From Cristatella mucedo (taxonomy: Eukaryota; Bryozoa; Phylactolaemata; Cristatellidae), in assembly GCA_009760855.2 (NCBI GenBank), contig WPIO01000107.1:375001-439000 (forward strand): 64,000 nt of DNA, read 5' to 3'. Shown piece after piece: positions 53,690 through 64,000 of the stretch. The translations under genes were made by a program, and so were the position numbers. Below the pieces are notes generated by a model. The model did no database searches and was not told the origin of the DNA. It was given only the letters and a program-made list of their open reading frames with translations. Numbering within the stretch: position 1 is the first letter of the stretch; each line of letters starts with the position of its first letter.

Positions 53690-54600
53690 TAAATATTCTT
53701 GCACCGAACAATCGCTTTCGCTTAAACCTGAAAGTGGCAGATTCCTATCGCCATGTGAAGTTGCCGGAATTTCTGCGAAGCGACCCAGCGCTTTGGCTAG
53801 CCTACCTTGAGTCGCATTTTAACTTCTTAAAAATGTGGACTAGATAACTAAGTTCCACCTGACGTCGGCCATCATTGGCGAGCTGATGATTTACGAGCTT
53901 CGTGACCTCATAACAAGCCCTCCCGATGAGGACCCCTACGATCGACTGCACGAGGCCATATTATAACGTTGTTCAGCTTTTGAACAGCTTCGCCTGCGCC
54001 AGCTTATCGCAGGTGAGGCGATCGCACGCCAAATCAGTTCCTCCGGCATTTACTACAGCTGCTAGGCGATGGACGTGACCGGTTCGGTGAAGCCTTTGCA
54101 CGAACTGTTCCTGCAGCGTCTACCGGCCTATGTCCGAATGGTTCTATCGGGTTGCGACGCCACGCTTAGCCTTAGGGCACTAGCGGAAATGGCCGACCAC
54201 ATGCTGAAAGCCTCGGCACGTTACGTAGCCGCCGTCACACCACAAGCCACCATAACGTTACCGCAGACGCTGCCTCTATTAGCCAATAATTCAGCCTCCG
54301 CCCGTTTGGCTACATCCGAGCAAGAGCAGCACTGTTCATTGTCAGAGTTACAGTCTCTGAAAGGTGAGATGTTAGCCCTGCGAGAAGAACTCCGCATCTC
54401 CAGCCAGGATAAGGCTCGGGGACTGTCGAGGACGAAACCATTCTCGTAGCAGTTTCCCTAGCAGACAGCAGCTCCAACCACGAGCTGGTGCTAAATGACA
54501 CGGGTCTCCTAATAGCGGCTGGTGCTTCTATCACGCACGATTTGGGGACAAGGCTTTTTAGTGCCGACCGGGTTGCAAGTTTCCTTTAAACAGGAACCCG
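53690..54600 (+). pseudogene. gag remnant, CsRn1-like element
   Basis: Frame pieces read VKLPEFLRSDPALWLAYLES (near 53755), ELMIYELRDLITSPPDEDPY (53880) followed by a stop, and LHELFLQRLPAYVRMVLSG with LAEMADHMLKAS (in 54069-54449), the conserved order of CsRn1-type Gag. Near 54523-54576 the reading CFYHARFGDKAF, stop, CRPGC shows the unusual CHCC zinc motif of that clade in place of the standard CCHC knuckle. At least three stops or frameshifts are present. Confidence 0.8.
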
Positions 54601-54960
54601 GACTGTTAGCGCAGGCGGTGCCACAGCTGGGGTATAAAGTTAGCCGCCTACTATTCGTACACGACCCCGACATGGATATGCGCTTTCTTAATGACATGGG
54701 CTCGGCGGTTAGTGTCCCCCCACCGAATGCTACCAAGATGCTAAGCCCGGCCCTGTCTCTTCTACAGGCTGCCAGTGGCTCTTTAATAGCAGTATACGGC
54801 TCACGACTCCTCAACTTGAGCCTAGGTATTCGACGGAGTCTCTCCTGGGTCTTCTCTGTAGCCGATGTTTTGTACCTTCTCATCGGCGCCGATTTCTTTG
54901 CTCATTTCGAGCTCATCGTGGACCTCGAGCGCCGCTCACTATACAACGGTCGCACTCAAC
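54600..54960 (+). pseudogene. Aspartic protease domain, CsRn1-like element
   Basis: The 54522-55058 frame contains RLLFVHDPDMDMRFLNDMGS with the active-site DTG changed to DMG (54693-54701), then VSVPPPNATKM, LIAVYGSRLLNLSLGIRRSL and ADVLYLLIGADFFAHFELIV. The late IGADF segment is intact. The protease would release Gag and Pol from the polyprotein; the altered site suggests it is inactive. Confidence 0.8.
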
Positions 54961-54970
54961 TTCGAAAGAG

Positions 54971-55740
54971 ATGGCAGCTTTCTTCGTCGATTACGCCCTA
55001 TCATTTCTGCTGCATCCCTTCAACTCTACGGGCCGACTACGCAGCTTTGCTTCGCTGATTCCCATGCATCACGAAACCGGAAACCTCTCTGCAGCGGTCA
55101 GGCATTCAGTTCGCCACTACATCGTCACGAGCCTCAAGCCTGCCCGCTCCCGCCTTCGACGCCTTGATCCAGACCGCTTGAGAGCAGCTCGCGTGGAACT
55201 TGAGCATATGCTGCAGCTGGGAATGATAGAGCCACCGGAGAGCGAGTATGCCAGTCCTCTCCATCTCGTACCCAAAAAGGACTGCGACTGGCGCCCTTGC
55301 GGTGGCTATCGTGCTTTGAATCGCATCACAAAGCACGACTGTTACTCTGTACCGCTGCTAAACGAGTTCGCATCTCCTCTACATGGCAAGGTGTTTTTCT
55401 CTAAAATCGATCTCTCGCGAGCATATCATCAAATAACCATGCATCCCAACGACGTCCCTAAAACCGCCATAATCATAAGTTTTGACCTCAGGAATGCTGC
55501 CAAGACCTTTCGACGTTTCATAGACCGGGTAACTCGAGGGTATAGTTGCTGATTTTTGTTCCCGGACGATCTTTTAATTGCGTCTGTCAGCGAAGCCGAG
55601 CATGTCACGCACCTAGAAGCAATCTTCCGTCGCCTCGAGGAATACGGGGTAATCGCCAATCCATCCAAATGTGTCTTCGGTGTTCCATCACTTGATCACC
55701 TCGGACACCTTGTTTCCTCGGAGGGCCTCCGACCATAGGT
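54971..55740 (+). pseudogene. Reverse transcriptase, CsRn1-like element
   Basis: The 54971-55552 frame covers VRHYIVTSLKPARSRLRRLD, ELEHMLQLGMIEPPESEYAS, LHLVPKKDCDWRPCGGYRAL and KVFFSKIDLSRAYHQITMHP, with the first catalytic aspartate in KID at residue 147. The block that normally holds FGLFEFLRMPFG is missing: the frame passes from TAIIISFDL straight to RNAAKTFRRFIDRVTRG. After a stop, 55556-55738 has FPDDLLIAS, where the YxDD box reads FPDD, then LGHLVSSEGLRP. The two catalytic aspartates of the box remain, but the deletion and stops kill it. Confidence 0.88.
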
Positions 55741-55784
55741 ATCAAAAGTTTAGTCGATCGTTTCTTTCCCTCAAACCGATACAG

Positions 55785-56400
55785 CACGAAAACTGAGTCG
55801 CTACCTAGGCATGGTCAATTTTTACCGCCGATTCATACCATGCTGTGCTAGCTTGCTGGCGCCGCTCTATGCGCTCCTCCCGACCAGCCCAAAAGCCGAC
55901 GCCAACCTCACGTGGTCACGAGAGGACGCCGCTGCCTTCGAGCTCAGCAAAGTTGTGTTGACCGAGTCAACAATGCTCGGCCATCCGGCGCCCGACTCAC
56001 CGATTTCAATCGCGACTGACGCCTCGGACACTGCTATAGGCGCCGCTCTGCAACAGCTACTGGACGGGGCGTAGAAATCGTTAGCCTTTTTCTCTCCTAC
56101 ACTTTCACTCGCGGAGTCTCGCTACTCGACTTTTGACCGAGAGCTTCTCGCTGTTTACTCTTCGATCCAAAATTTCTGCTACTTTGTGGAAGGCCGGGCT
56201 TTCTCGGTGCCGATCGATCAAGGCCCGATTGTTTACGCAATCGTTTCATCATCCAATCGTTTCACACCTAGGCAGCAGCGACACTTCGCTTTCATCTGTG
56301 AATTCACTACCGACATCCGATACCTGAAGGGGTCTGAGAATCTCGTCGACGACGCACTTTCACGAGCTAACGCTGTTTTCGATATGGACGAACGTCCTAT
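55785..56400 (+). pseudogene. RT connection and RNase H, CsRn1-like element
   Basis: LSRYLGMVNFYRRFIPCC and LLAPLYALL (55795-55890) are the RT connection. PISIATDASDTAIGAALQQL follows (56000-56060), with the first RNase H aspartate in TDAS at residue 70 of the 55811-56074 frame. After a stop, ESRYSTFDRELLAVYSSI (about 56118-56172) carries the next acidic residue, and RQQRHFAFICEFTTDIRYLK, then NLVDDALSRANAV (56186-56407), the last. RNase H removes the RNA template during copying. Confidence 0.85.
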
Positions 56401-56639
56401 TGATTAAAGCAAGCTCGCCGCCGCGTAAGAGCCCAAAATCCTCGCAGCACCAACTTCTTCCTTGCGCCTTCAACCGGTTAGAATACCACGTCACAGGGAA
56501 CCATTTTATGCTACTGCTCTACCGGCCACGTTCGCCCATACGTGCCTACTGCCTTCCGTCGACGAATCTTCAACAAATTGCACGGACTTGCACATCCAGA
56601 AATACGAGCTACCCTGGCTCTGATCGCATCGAGGTTTGT

Positions 56640-57571
56640 GTGGCCGAATATGAATTCCTACGTTCGCTCTTAGGGCCGATTCTGCATGGCATGCCAATGC
56701 GCCAAAGTAGCTCGGCACACTTCGACACCCGTTTGGCAGTTTCCCACCCCATCGCGTCGATTCAGTCATGTTCACGTCAACCTCGTCGGGCCGCTACCCC
56801 ACTCCGACGGTGCGACCTTTTTACTTAAGGTCTTCGACCGTTTCACACACTGGCCTGAAGCGTTTCCTCTGACCGACATTTCCGCTTCCACCGTCTCACA
56901 AGCATTTGTCGACGGTTGGATATCACACTACGGCGTCCCCGCGTTGCTCACTTTCGAAGGAGGACAATTTGAGTCAATCCTGTGGCTCAAACTCACGAAG
57001 GCCATGGGAATATGGCATGTACAAACTACTGCTTACCACCCGGCCACTAACGGCATGGTAGAGCGCCTGCACCGACAGCTCAAGGCAGCACTCATGGGAA
57101 GTAGCCCGCCACATTCATGGCGAAAGGCGCTGCCCTTTGTGCTCCTCAGAGTCCGCACTGCTGAAAAGCGTGACATCGGCAACACAGCAGCCGAGCTAGT
57201 GTACGGGAAGACTTTTCGCTTGTCCGGAGATTTCGTCAGTGCGCCCGAGGCACCGGCCGACAGCTCAGACGTAGCACTATTTGTCACGACGCTCATCGAG
57301 CACATGCACCGTCTCCGAGCTGTACCGCCTAGAAATTCGGCCCGCCCACCTTACGTTCCTGACGACCTGCAGCGTTGCACCAAGGATTTTCTACGCCACG
57401 ATACTGCTCGAAGAACACTTCAGCCACCCTACGACGGCTCATACGTCATGCTTGAACGGGCCGAAAAACATTTTTCCGTTAACGTCGCCAGCCGCCGAAT
57501 AGATCTCTCAATCGACCGGCTGAAGCCCGCTTACGTCGAGGACAGCCAAATCGAAGAGGTAGCAGGCACAA
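56640..57571 (+). pseudogene. Integrase, CsRn1-like element
   Basis: A 316-residue frame starts at 56686, the longest uninterrupted frame in the window, and runs on into the L2 tail (TNNKNNNN). CMAC then QCAKVARH is the end of the HHCC finger. HVNLVGPLPHSDG holds N at residue 32 where the first catalytic D should be; LLTFEGGQFES holds F at residue 90 for the second D; NGMVERLHRQLKAAL keeps E at residue 126, with the standard 35-residue gap. Two of three catalytic residues are lost. The C-terminal part continues to INLSIDRLKPAYVE-like sequence (RRIDLSIDRLKPAYVED). Confidence 0.92.
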
Positions 57572-58287
57572 CTAATAATAAGAATAATAATAATGCACTT
57601 GATAAAGTACCCACAGGGAACTCAATCTCTCTCTAGGCGCTTTACATTTGCTGCAAAGGAAAATGCAATTGAATGGTGAGTAATATCCTGCTTAATAAAC
57701 AAACAACATGCATAATATGGTTAGGGTTGACATGCACAGAGTCAGCATGCAAATGTGGTTAGTGGCAGCATGCGCAGTGTCAGCACACATAAACACATGA
57801 AGGAATAATTACAAGGACTCACTAAATGCTCTCCTAAATAGGTATGCTTTTCAGTTCTTTTTAAATGTGGTCAGGTCAGGGGATGTTTTGACGCAGGTCG
57901 GGAGAGAGTTCCAGGCTTTGGGAGCATACGAACTAAATGCACGGTCTCCAAAGGATGTGAGGTTTGTACGAGGTATTTGTAGACTGTTGGATTTCGAAAA
58001 GCGGGTGCTGCGATGCGTGGCCTGATGGGGAGTAGATCTGAGAGATAGGCTGGAGCCAAAGAATGAAGCGATGCAAAAGTGAGCGACAAAACCTCGAAGC
58101 CAATCAGTTGCTTGACTTATAGCCAGTGCAGGTCGGCGAGAAGTGGATGTAATGTGGCAACTGCGACGCTCACGACAGAAAAGCCTAGCTGCAGAGTTTG
58201 GCAGCAGCTGTAATCTTCTGATCGTACATGCTGGTAGGCCAGTAAGCAGTGAATTGCAGAACTCGAGACGGGATGTCACGAATGCAC
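57572..58287 (-). mobile_element. L2-type LINE inserted in the CsRn1-like element
   Basis: On the minus strand the 142-residue frame (57851-58279) reads SRLEFCNSLLTGLPACTIRR, NSAARLFCRERRSCHITS, FGDRAFSSYAPKAWNSLPTC and VKTSPDLTTFKKN: the clearest L2 C-terminal region in the window. The 3' UTR and stem-loop follow, and the tail is ATTATTATTATTCTTATTA (57572-57594). The Ty3/gypsy sequence resumes at CGCCTATGTCATCGC. A short GCAC at both sides might be a duplication. Confidence 0.9.
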
Positions 58288-58497
58288 GCCTATGTCATCG
58301 CAGGAGTCTCCGTCGGCTGTACCATCTCCAAGGACATCACCTACGCTAACTTCAGGGCAATCACCTTCGTCAGAGCCTCCCGATCCCACTACTTTGCTTC
58401 TGGCACACGAAATTCGGTTCGGGCGCCACATACGCTTTCCCGCCCGCTGTACGGATAATATCGTTTGATGTTGTTACGTTGTTTACAGCCAGGTGAC
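58288..58497 (+). pseudogene. End of pol, CsRn1-like element, after the L2 insertion
   Basis: Shortly before the 3' LTR one frame reads RFPARCTDNIV and then stops (58433-58468), matching the basic TRSGR..RFPARY C-terminal motif of CsRn1-type integrases. SGTRNS precedes it in a neighbouring frame. This shows how little of the element lies right of the insertion. Confidence 0.7.
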
Positions 58498-58508
58498 TAG
58501 GGGGGAGC
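58497..58508 (+). promoter_or_regulatory. Polypurine tract, CsRn1-like element
   Basis: CTAGGGGGGAGC directly precedes the 3' LTR (TGTGGGCG at 58512). Confidence 0.7.
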
Positions 58509-58511
58509 CTT

Positions 58512-58855
58512 TGTGGGCGTAGCATCGCCACCATGTTGCCCCGCCCTAGCCTGACAGGGCAGGAGTGCATAAAGTCTCTGCGGCCGGGAGCCTACAGCTG
58601 ATTTGGTGGAGGCTTGACTGAATGGCCACCCAGTGAAGCGATCTTTTCCCGCCACTCTCTTGTTCAGCTCCCGGAGTCACGAGTAGAAGTGTCATCAGTC
58701 TCCTTCTCGCGGACGTGTACTTCTCTTAATTGCCTTGCGAATTTGATCGCTTACATCTTGTAGAGAGTTCAGTGACTCCTTTTCCTATCGGTGCTTGCTG
58801 CACCTCATATGCCCTTGTCTACCTTCCGGGCGCTAAGTCGGAGACGACCCCTACA
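58512..58855 (+). repeat. 3' LTR of CsRn1-like element
   Basis: TGTGGGCGTAGCATCG to GACCCCTACA, partner of 53309-53653. Differences include CATCCC/CATCGC and AGTGGACATGTC/AGTAGAAGTGTC. It is followed by CTGT, then GATGTTAGA, the displaced end of the outer 3' LTR. Confidence 0.93.
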
Positions 58856-58868
58856 CTGTGATGTTAGA
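58856..58868 (+). repeat. Displaced last bases of the outer 3' LTR
   Basis: CTGTGATGTTAGA aligns with CTGCACTGTTACA at the end of the outer 5' LTR (49536-49548). The leading CTGT is then the duplicated target of the inner insertion. Confidence 0.6.
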
Positions 58869-60129
58869 GGTTCACATCTAATCGGCATAATTATTTTTCT
58901 AAAATCATATTTTTCAGGAGTAATTCCAATGATTCGATGTAAATATAGACTCGGAGAATATAATTTAAGCATATTAACTTGAGTATGATTACCACATGTT
59001 TGGCTCTTGTGTATGTATCTGTATTACGAGAACTTGGCAGAATTACCTCTTTGGGAGATTACTCAAAGCATTAATTATAGAGGACTGCACAAAGACAGGA
59101 TTACTCACTTGGTCTGAATCAGCATTGTTTTACAGAAATAATAATTCCTTACGCATTTAGAAAATTACCCGGTTAAAGTGATATCTTTAGGCATCCAGTT
59201 AAAGCTAGGATTGTGATTGCAGCAGCACAGGGTTGTTCCGCTAAGATTTCGAAGGTTTGGGCTCTGTGACGGTGGGAGATACTTTTCTAAAGACTCACCC
59301 TTTCGTAGGCTCTCTGATGGCTAAGGAGAATTACAAATGTTGATCTGGGAATCATTTTCATTACAATCGTCCAGCAGCCTGCAAGTATATCTCTGCAGGG
59401 TTGGAAGACGAGCGAACTGATGGAGACAACTGCGGATATCCGAGTAAGTAGTCGAACTTCTTCAACCCAGGTCAGCTGATTTAGAAACCACCTGTGTGGA
59501 CTTTTACCAATAAGACTGCCAGCAGTATTGAATATTCCGCCGGGAATCTAAACTCGAAGACCAAGTCCCATGCCTTATAGGGCTCTGTTTTCCCTATCGC
59601 TTTCTTACACATACAAAATCAGTTAGCAATACATTTAAAATTTGATCACGGGAAATTGTGCCTGCACCTTTGTTGACTCGGCCAGCTATTATATTGGCAC
59701 GCCATCAACCCTTTCGTATTTGGTTTTCGCTGCGAATTGTACAGTTCTTGTATCTACATATGGTCGTTCTAGCCCACTATTGAAATGAGCTTGTATTGCA
59801 GTTATCTTGATTTGCAGTGTAATTGTATAGCAAAAAAGCTTGACCCCATTGGAATTGGTTTTGATGAAGCAGCAACCTATTTGAAAATAGCCTTCGACTT
59901 TCAAACGGTGCCTGCTGCTGTTTTGGTCAAAAACTGTGAACCTGCAACAAGAATCTTACACATCAGAGTGAATAAATTGAAGCGGAATTCATCACCAGAC
60001 GATCAAGGCGTTGAAATGTAAATTTATTATTGAGCAAGCACGGTGTCAAGATATAGCTTATGGCTGTCGGTATGTAAGTCCTCTGCCTCTGTGCCCTGAC
60101 GGGCCATGGATTGGTCCATGCATGTGGAA
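58869..60129. other. Unassigned stretch
   Basis: No repeat family or domain. The 78-residue frame at 59785-60021 has no motif. Composition is more AT-rich than the LTR element to its left. Confidence 0.5.
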
Positions 60130-60705
60130 TATCCTGTCTTTACTTCTCTTACTTACTGCTTATTTGTCTACCGGTATGTGCAATAAGGCGCTTAAAGTTT
60201 CTACTGCAATCTGCAACTCAGCTTGTCACGAGTGAGCTTCGCAGTTGCCACATCATACTACTACTCCCAGACCAAAACTGGCCCCAATAAAGCTGCGTAT
60301 CGAATTCCAAGTTCTGGCACATGCCTTTTGGTCCCTTTATTCTTTGAAAAAAAATCAGGACTGCTCTCCTCGAGGTCAAAAGCCGTAAAACCAGCTCGAC
60401 TCTCTCAAATCGTTCTGCTATACCTGGTCGGAACCCCAAAACAGTCTCAGGCCTTTTTGCTAGTTCACACTCACCCAAAGCCAGAACTCGCTCCTAAGTC
60501 TTACTGACGTCGCAACATCCTCTGACAGGACGTCATCAAAAATAAGCTGAAACATAATTTTAAATCATGCTGTAGATTCTAGTATTATGTTGGTTGTGTG
60601 TTTATGCATGCTGACACTGCACCTGCAACAATTAACCATATACATATGCATATATATATATATATATAAACATACATATATACATACACACACACACACT
60701 CACAT

Positions 60706-60737
<32 letters not shown>

Positions 60738-60905
60738 TTTGTAACTTGTGCACCATCTAACCATTTCATGCTTACTGATGTTATGAATGTTACCACTAAC
60801 CATTGGTTAGGGCTTTCTTTACAGTATTTGCACAGTGCCCAGAAATGGGCAAGAGCTATTTTTCAGAAAGCCACCCAGTTTTGTTTTAATCATTATTATG
60901 GTTTG
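60130..60905 (+). mobile_element. Diverged L2-type LINE 3' end with internal microsatellite
   Basis: TTACTTACTGCTTATTTGTCTACCGG (in part), GTGCAATAAGGCGC and CAGTTGCCACATCATACTACTACTCCCAG mark the C-terminal region; GTTTATGCATGCTGACACTGC, ATTAACCATATAC and CAGTATTTGCACAGTGCCCAG the 3' UTR. A TA/CA microsatellite at 60645-60740 sits where the ACCACAC..GCATGC segment usually is. Confidence 0.65.
60645..60740. repeat. (TA)n(CA)n compound microsatellite
   Basis: TATATATATATATATA, then ACATACATATATACATACAC and a CA run. It lies inside the L2-type 3' UTR. Confidence 0.95.
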
Positions 60906-62284
60906 TGCTTGACAGCAACCGATGGTTAATTGTCTTGGTTGGAAGATTTATTTCTCAAGCGTCTGCAGGTGCATGCCAGTAGGATGCATTTTTGTTGCAC
61001 CTATGTGAAGAAACCAAAAAGAGCTCTCGGTTTGACCATGGTGTAGCCATAGGCTTGATCACTGGCAAGTATCGAGCCAATGCCAACAGTTAATAACACA
61101 TAGCCTGGATGATATACAGTTTGTGCTCGAACTGCACCTGACCCGCTGTCTTTGGCTCTATCTGAATCTGTTGTTTTTGTGTGTAAGCTGCATTTTAATT
61201 TCGCAAGATTGATGGGCATACCTGCGACATTAGGTGAATGGTCCTTCAGGGCCATGCACTAAGAGGTGGCTATTAGTGTTACCTCTGCTTAAGTATTATT
61301 GCCTAAGAATGATATTTACTTACAATTTTAAGATCGCCGAACATAATACTATGCATGTCATTAATCCTCGGCTTTGCATTTCCTAAAGTACTTTGCCAAA
61401 ATCGTTGGTAAAGATTCGTTTGTCTCAGCCATATTTGCAAGCACAATAATGTAAAACAGGCTAGTGGCGTAAAAATTCATGTTATAGTTTTTATCAAATG
61501 TGACTGGTTACTGAATTTATTTGTAGACAGCATTGCCCTCGGCTACTAGAGTGGAAAACTGTTTTGGTTCTTGGTTTCCTGCATTGGCAAAACAACACAA
61601 TGCTGTTACAGTAGTAAGGATGTGTCACTTTCATCAAGGTTACCTAAATGACACTACTTATTTTGATGCACTTTTTTAGAATCGACCTGAAAGGCGATGT
61701 CATTCGATTCATGTGTTGAAAAAATCAGAAAAGTTTTCTGCCTTCAGAATATTTGGGGTACGTAGTCAGCCTGTTAGCCTCGTGCTATACTGATGTTCCT
61801 GCATCAGCCAAGTGGCTGCACAGCTCCATGCTTTTGCAGATACATTTAACTTTAAGCTATTCAACCTTTGAGTTTACTTAGTAGACGCTCAGTTTCACGA
61901 TGCCAAGAGACTATTCTCTCGTATCCGACCCTCCTGGCATGTAAACCAAGTTTTAAAATGATAAGGTGACGGACATTTTCACAAAACTGTGCTGATTTCA
62001 ATATTTAATACACAAATTCCCTAGTTCAAATAAATATATGCTGAAAAGAAGAAACTTCAAGTCAATCTCGATAATCTTTTTGCCAAATGTTATTCCAAGA
62101 TTTATGCAGCTAAATTAGGCAATACAGCGATTCATAATCCTCATTCTTGTAAAATTGAAATCCAGAAAATGCGTGTACTTTTCAGCAGTGCCAAACGATA
62201 AGGACCTACCAGCATCTTCTCTCCGTTAAAGTCAAGGAAGGAATGAAAGTGCAGTACAGGCTAAGGTCAGCTGGAAAAAAGTTT
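60906..62284. other. Unassigned stretch
   Basis: The 84-residue minus-strand frame at 61001-61255 (QTVYHPGYVLLTVGIGSILA) could form one hydrophobic segment, but I recognise no family and see no supporting exon structure. Confidence 0.45.
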
Positions 62285-62405
62285 ATCAACCATGAAATTA
62301 CTCACGATTCAATTGCATTTCCCCTTGCAGCAAATGAAAAGCGCCTAGAGAGATTGAGTTCTCTCTGGGCGCTTTGTCAAGTGCATTATTATTATTATTA
62401 TTGTT
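62285..62405 (+). mobile_element. L2-type LINE terminal 120 bases
   Basis: ATTACTCACGATTCAATTGCATTTCC (in part), TTGCAGCAAATGAAAAGCGCC and the tail ATTATTATTATTATTATTG. This contains the best version of the terminal stem-loop. Confidence 0.85.
62339..62374 (+). promoter_or_regulatory. L2-type 3' terminal stem-loop
   Basis: AAGCGCCTAGAGAGA (62339-62353), loop TTGAGT, then TCTCTCTGGGCGCTT (62360-62374): a 15-bp stem with a single T-G pair. The same element in variable form ends every complete L2 copy here. In L2-clade LINEs (the eel UnaL2 case) such a 3' hairpin is recognised by the reverse transcriptase. Confidence 0.85.
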
Positions 62406-62814
62406 ATCCGTAAATATCTAGGTTGTTGGAACCAACGAAACCAAGATAATGACATGCATGCTCTCACCAGATTTTAGTTTTTTACATGAACCTATCAATT
62501 TGGTCTCTGGAGTTGTAGGCCATTTACCTATTTGTAATTTAGTGCAGATTGCCAATAGGGGTGCCCCTCAGTTCAGCAAGGCATGCCTTTGACAGCATAA
62601 TTAGAGCCACACTATTTACAACCGAGGCCTCCCTTCTAATCTGTAAGACGATGAAGTTGAATTATAGTGTCTCGACAATGATGGACCACAACTATACGAA
62701 GAACGGTTTACAATTGTAGGTCCTTGCAGCTCAGACCCAAGCATGACTTCTGTAGCTAAGCTCACTCCTACTGGTACCTCGTCCGGCAAATCACATCTGC
62801 TAGTGTGTTTTTAG
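62406..62814. other. Unassigned spacer
   Basis: No motif or repeat recognised. Confidence 0.5.
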
Positions 62815-63125
62815 AACTGTCGTCACAAAATCCCCTAACTTGTCGATATTTCAAAAGGCACTAGGAACGTATCTATTTATCACAGCATAAGGTGGGTCCA
62901 TGTGATTTGTCTTTCACGTGCTTGTGTGCTGCCATTGAGCATGCTCCCACTAGCTAAATTTGCATGCTGACCACTGCTCATGCAACCCCTAACTATGATA
63001 TGCTTGTTATCTACCGGTAACTGTGATTCATTTACAGCGAATGTAAAGTGCCTACAAAGAGTTAAGTTCTCTGAAGGTGCACATTGAAGTATATTACTAT
63101 TGTTATTATTATTATTATTATATCC
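62815..63125 (+). mobile_element. L2-type LINE 3' end
   Basis: CGTCACAAAATCCCCTAACTTG, then CTATTTATCACAGCATAAGG, GCTGCCATTGAGCATGC, CAGCGAATGTAAAGTGCC and the tail TTGTTATTATTATTATTATTAT. Only the last codons and the 3' UTR remain. Confidence 0.8.
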
Positions 63126-63191
63126 AACAAACCCATTGGTGAAACTTTGTTAGTGCTGGTTATCCGTGCTGATGCCTGAAAGGTCTATGCA

Positions 63192-63238
63192 GTATGTCGT
63201 TGACATACAGTGTATGCCGTTGACATACAGTGTATGCC
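63192..63238. repeat. 20-bp tandem repeat
   Basis: GTATG(T/C)CGTTGACATACAGT occurs at 63192-63211 and 63212-63231, followed by GTATGCC. Each unit contains GTATG and CATAC, so it can also fold on itself. Confidence 0.9.
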
Positions 63239-64000
63239 TCATGCCAGGGGAAACATTTAACTAGTCTCGTACTTTAATGATTCTTTTGCAAAGAGAACTA
63301 TCCATGTGGCACTCATAAACTGCATTTTAAACGGTAGAATTATGGAGTTAGATGTTAAGTCACTTGCCTATGCAGTACACGTGCCAAAATAGTCCTCTCC
63401 GATATTATTAGATGTGATGGCATCATGGTAAGGACCTATATTTGGCTATATTTGGGTTCATAATTAGGCAGGCTCCATGTATATTTTGGTTTCCGTTGAC
63501 TATTATTCTGTGGCTTAGCATTCCTTTGAACCAGAAAAGCTTTTAGTGTGGCCTCTCGAAAAGCCTCTCGATCAATCAGGTTGATGTCATCGTTGCCATA
63601 CACCTTAATCAGTCCATTAAGTAGCCTCTCTATGCTATGCTAGTCATGATGCAAGGAGCAAAAGGTTTGCAACATGTTAAACTGATCCCCCGACAATCTT
63701 AAGTGGCCATTTGACACGGCTAGGATTTGGGTTGCTTCTATCGAACTGTTGGTGAAATTAGTAATTGATTTGGGAATCGTTTAAGCCTGATATTTTTGGA
63801 AATTAGTAAGGTAAACGTTTTCATAATGCACAGGTGATACACTGGTGGCTAGATGCGCGAGTAAATTCCCACCGCTATGGAAAGTGATAAGTAAATTTAG
63901 AGAAGCCTGTGTGTATGGAATGTTATTTGTCAGAGACGGTTGACCGACCATTGGTGGCTGCTGTGGTTGAATAGTCTTTAGCGGCAGCACTTTTGAGATG
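63239..64000. other. Unassigned right end
   Basis: No recognisable repeat, RNA gene or coding domain; the 69-residue frame on the minus strand at 63781-63990 has no motif. Confidence 0.5.

Noticed and set aside
57033-57305. Minus-strand frame of 90 residues inside the integrase
   Set aside because: It is a shadow of the integrase frame on the plus strand.
61001-61255. 84-residue minus-strand frame with a hydrophobic segment
   Set aside because: A single short frame without motif or exon context is not enough to call a gene.

Overview
The window is eukaryotic and almost certainly metazoan, and it reads as a graveyard of transposable elements. I found no host protein-coding gene, rRNA, genuine tRNA, CRISPR array or bacterial-style operon. 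Long simple repeats, tRNA-derived SINEs, three kinds of non-LTR retrotransposon and a Ty3/gypsy element of the CsRn1 type fill most of it. CsRn1-type elements are best known from parasitic flatworms, so a platyhelminth (or another lophotrochozoan) is my best guess; this is inference, not proof.

Layout. 1-13.6 kb: interleaved fragments of an R2-group LINE (RT, CCHC finger, restriction-like endonuclease) and an L2-type LINE, with SINEs, and at 10.2-11.04 kb an AT-rich array whose non-AT core is repeated six times in alternating orientation. 13.7-17.9 kb: the longest L2-type copy (endonuclease, RT, C-terminal region, 3' tail), split near its end by a SINE, then a minus-strand L2 fragment. 17.9-24.9 kb: two more R2-group copies, GT repeats and L2 ends. 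25-28 kb: a repeat-poor stretch. 28-30 kb: a second L2-type family. 30-45.5 kb: low-complexity CA/GT tracts, SINEs, L2 fragments, and a pair of similar GC-rich segments that may be solo LTRs. 48.5-58.9 kb: an LTR retrotransposon with about 1-kb LTRs, whose 3' LTR was hit by the CsRn1-like element, which was itself hit by an L2-type LINE: three nested layers with readable boundaries. 58.9-64 kb: mostly unassigned sequence with L2 ends.

How the parts relate. The L2-type LINE ends in a conserved stem-loop plus an (ATT)n tail. A tRNA-headed SINE family (SINE2) carries a similar 3' end, the usual sign that a SINE borrows LINE machinery. R2-group copies carry L2 insertions at apparently shared junctions, so some composites were duplicated after the insertion. 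All coding remnants seen are broken by stops, frameshifts, deletions or lost catalytic residues. Boundaries of unflagged fragments are approximate (tens of bases) because they were judged by eye.
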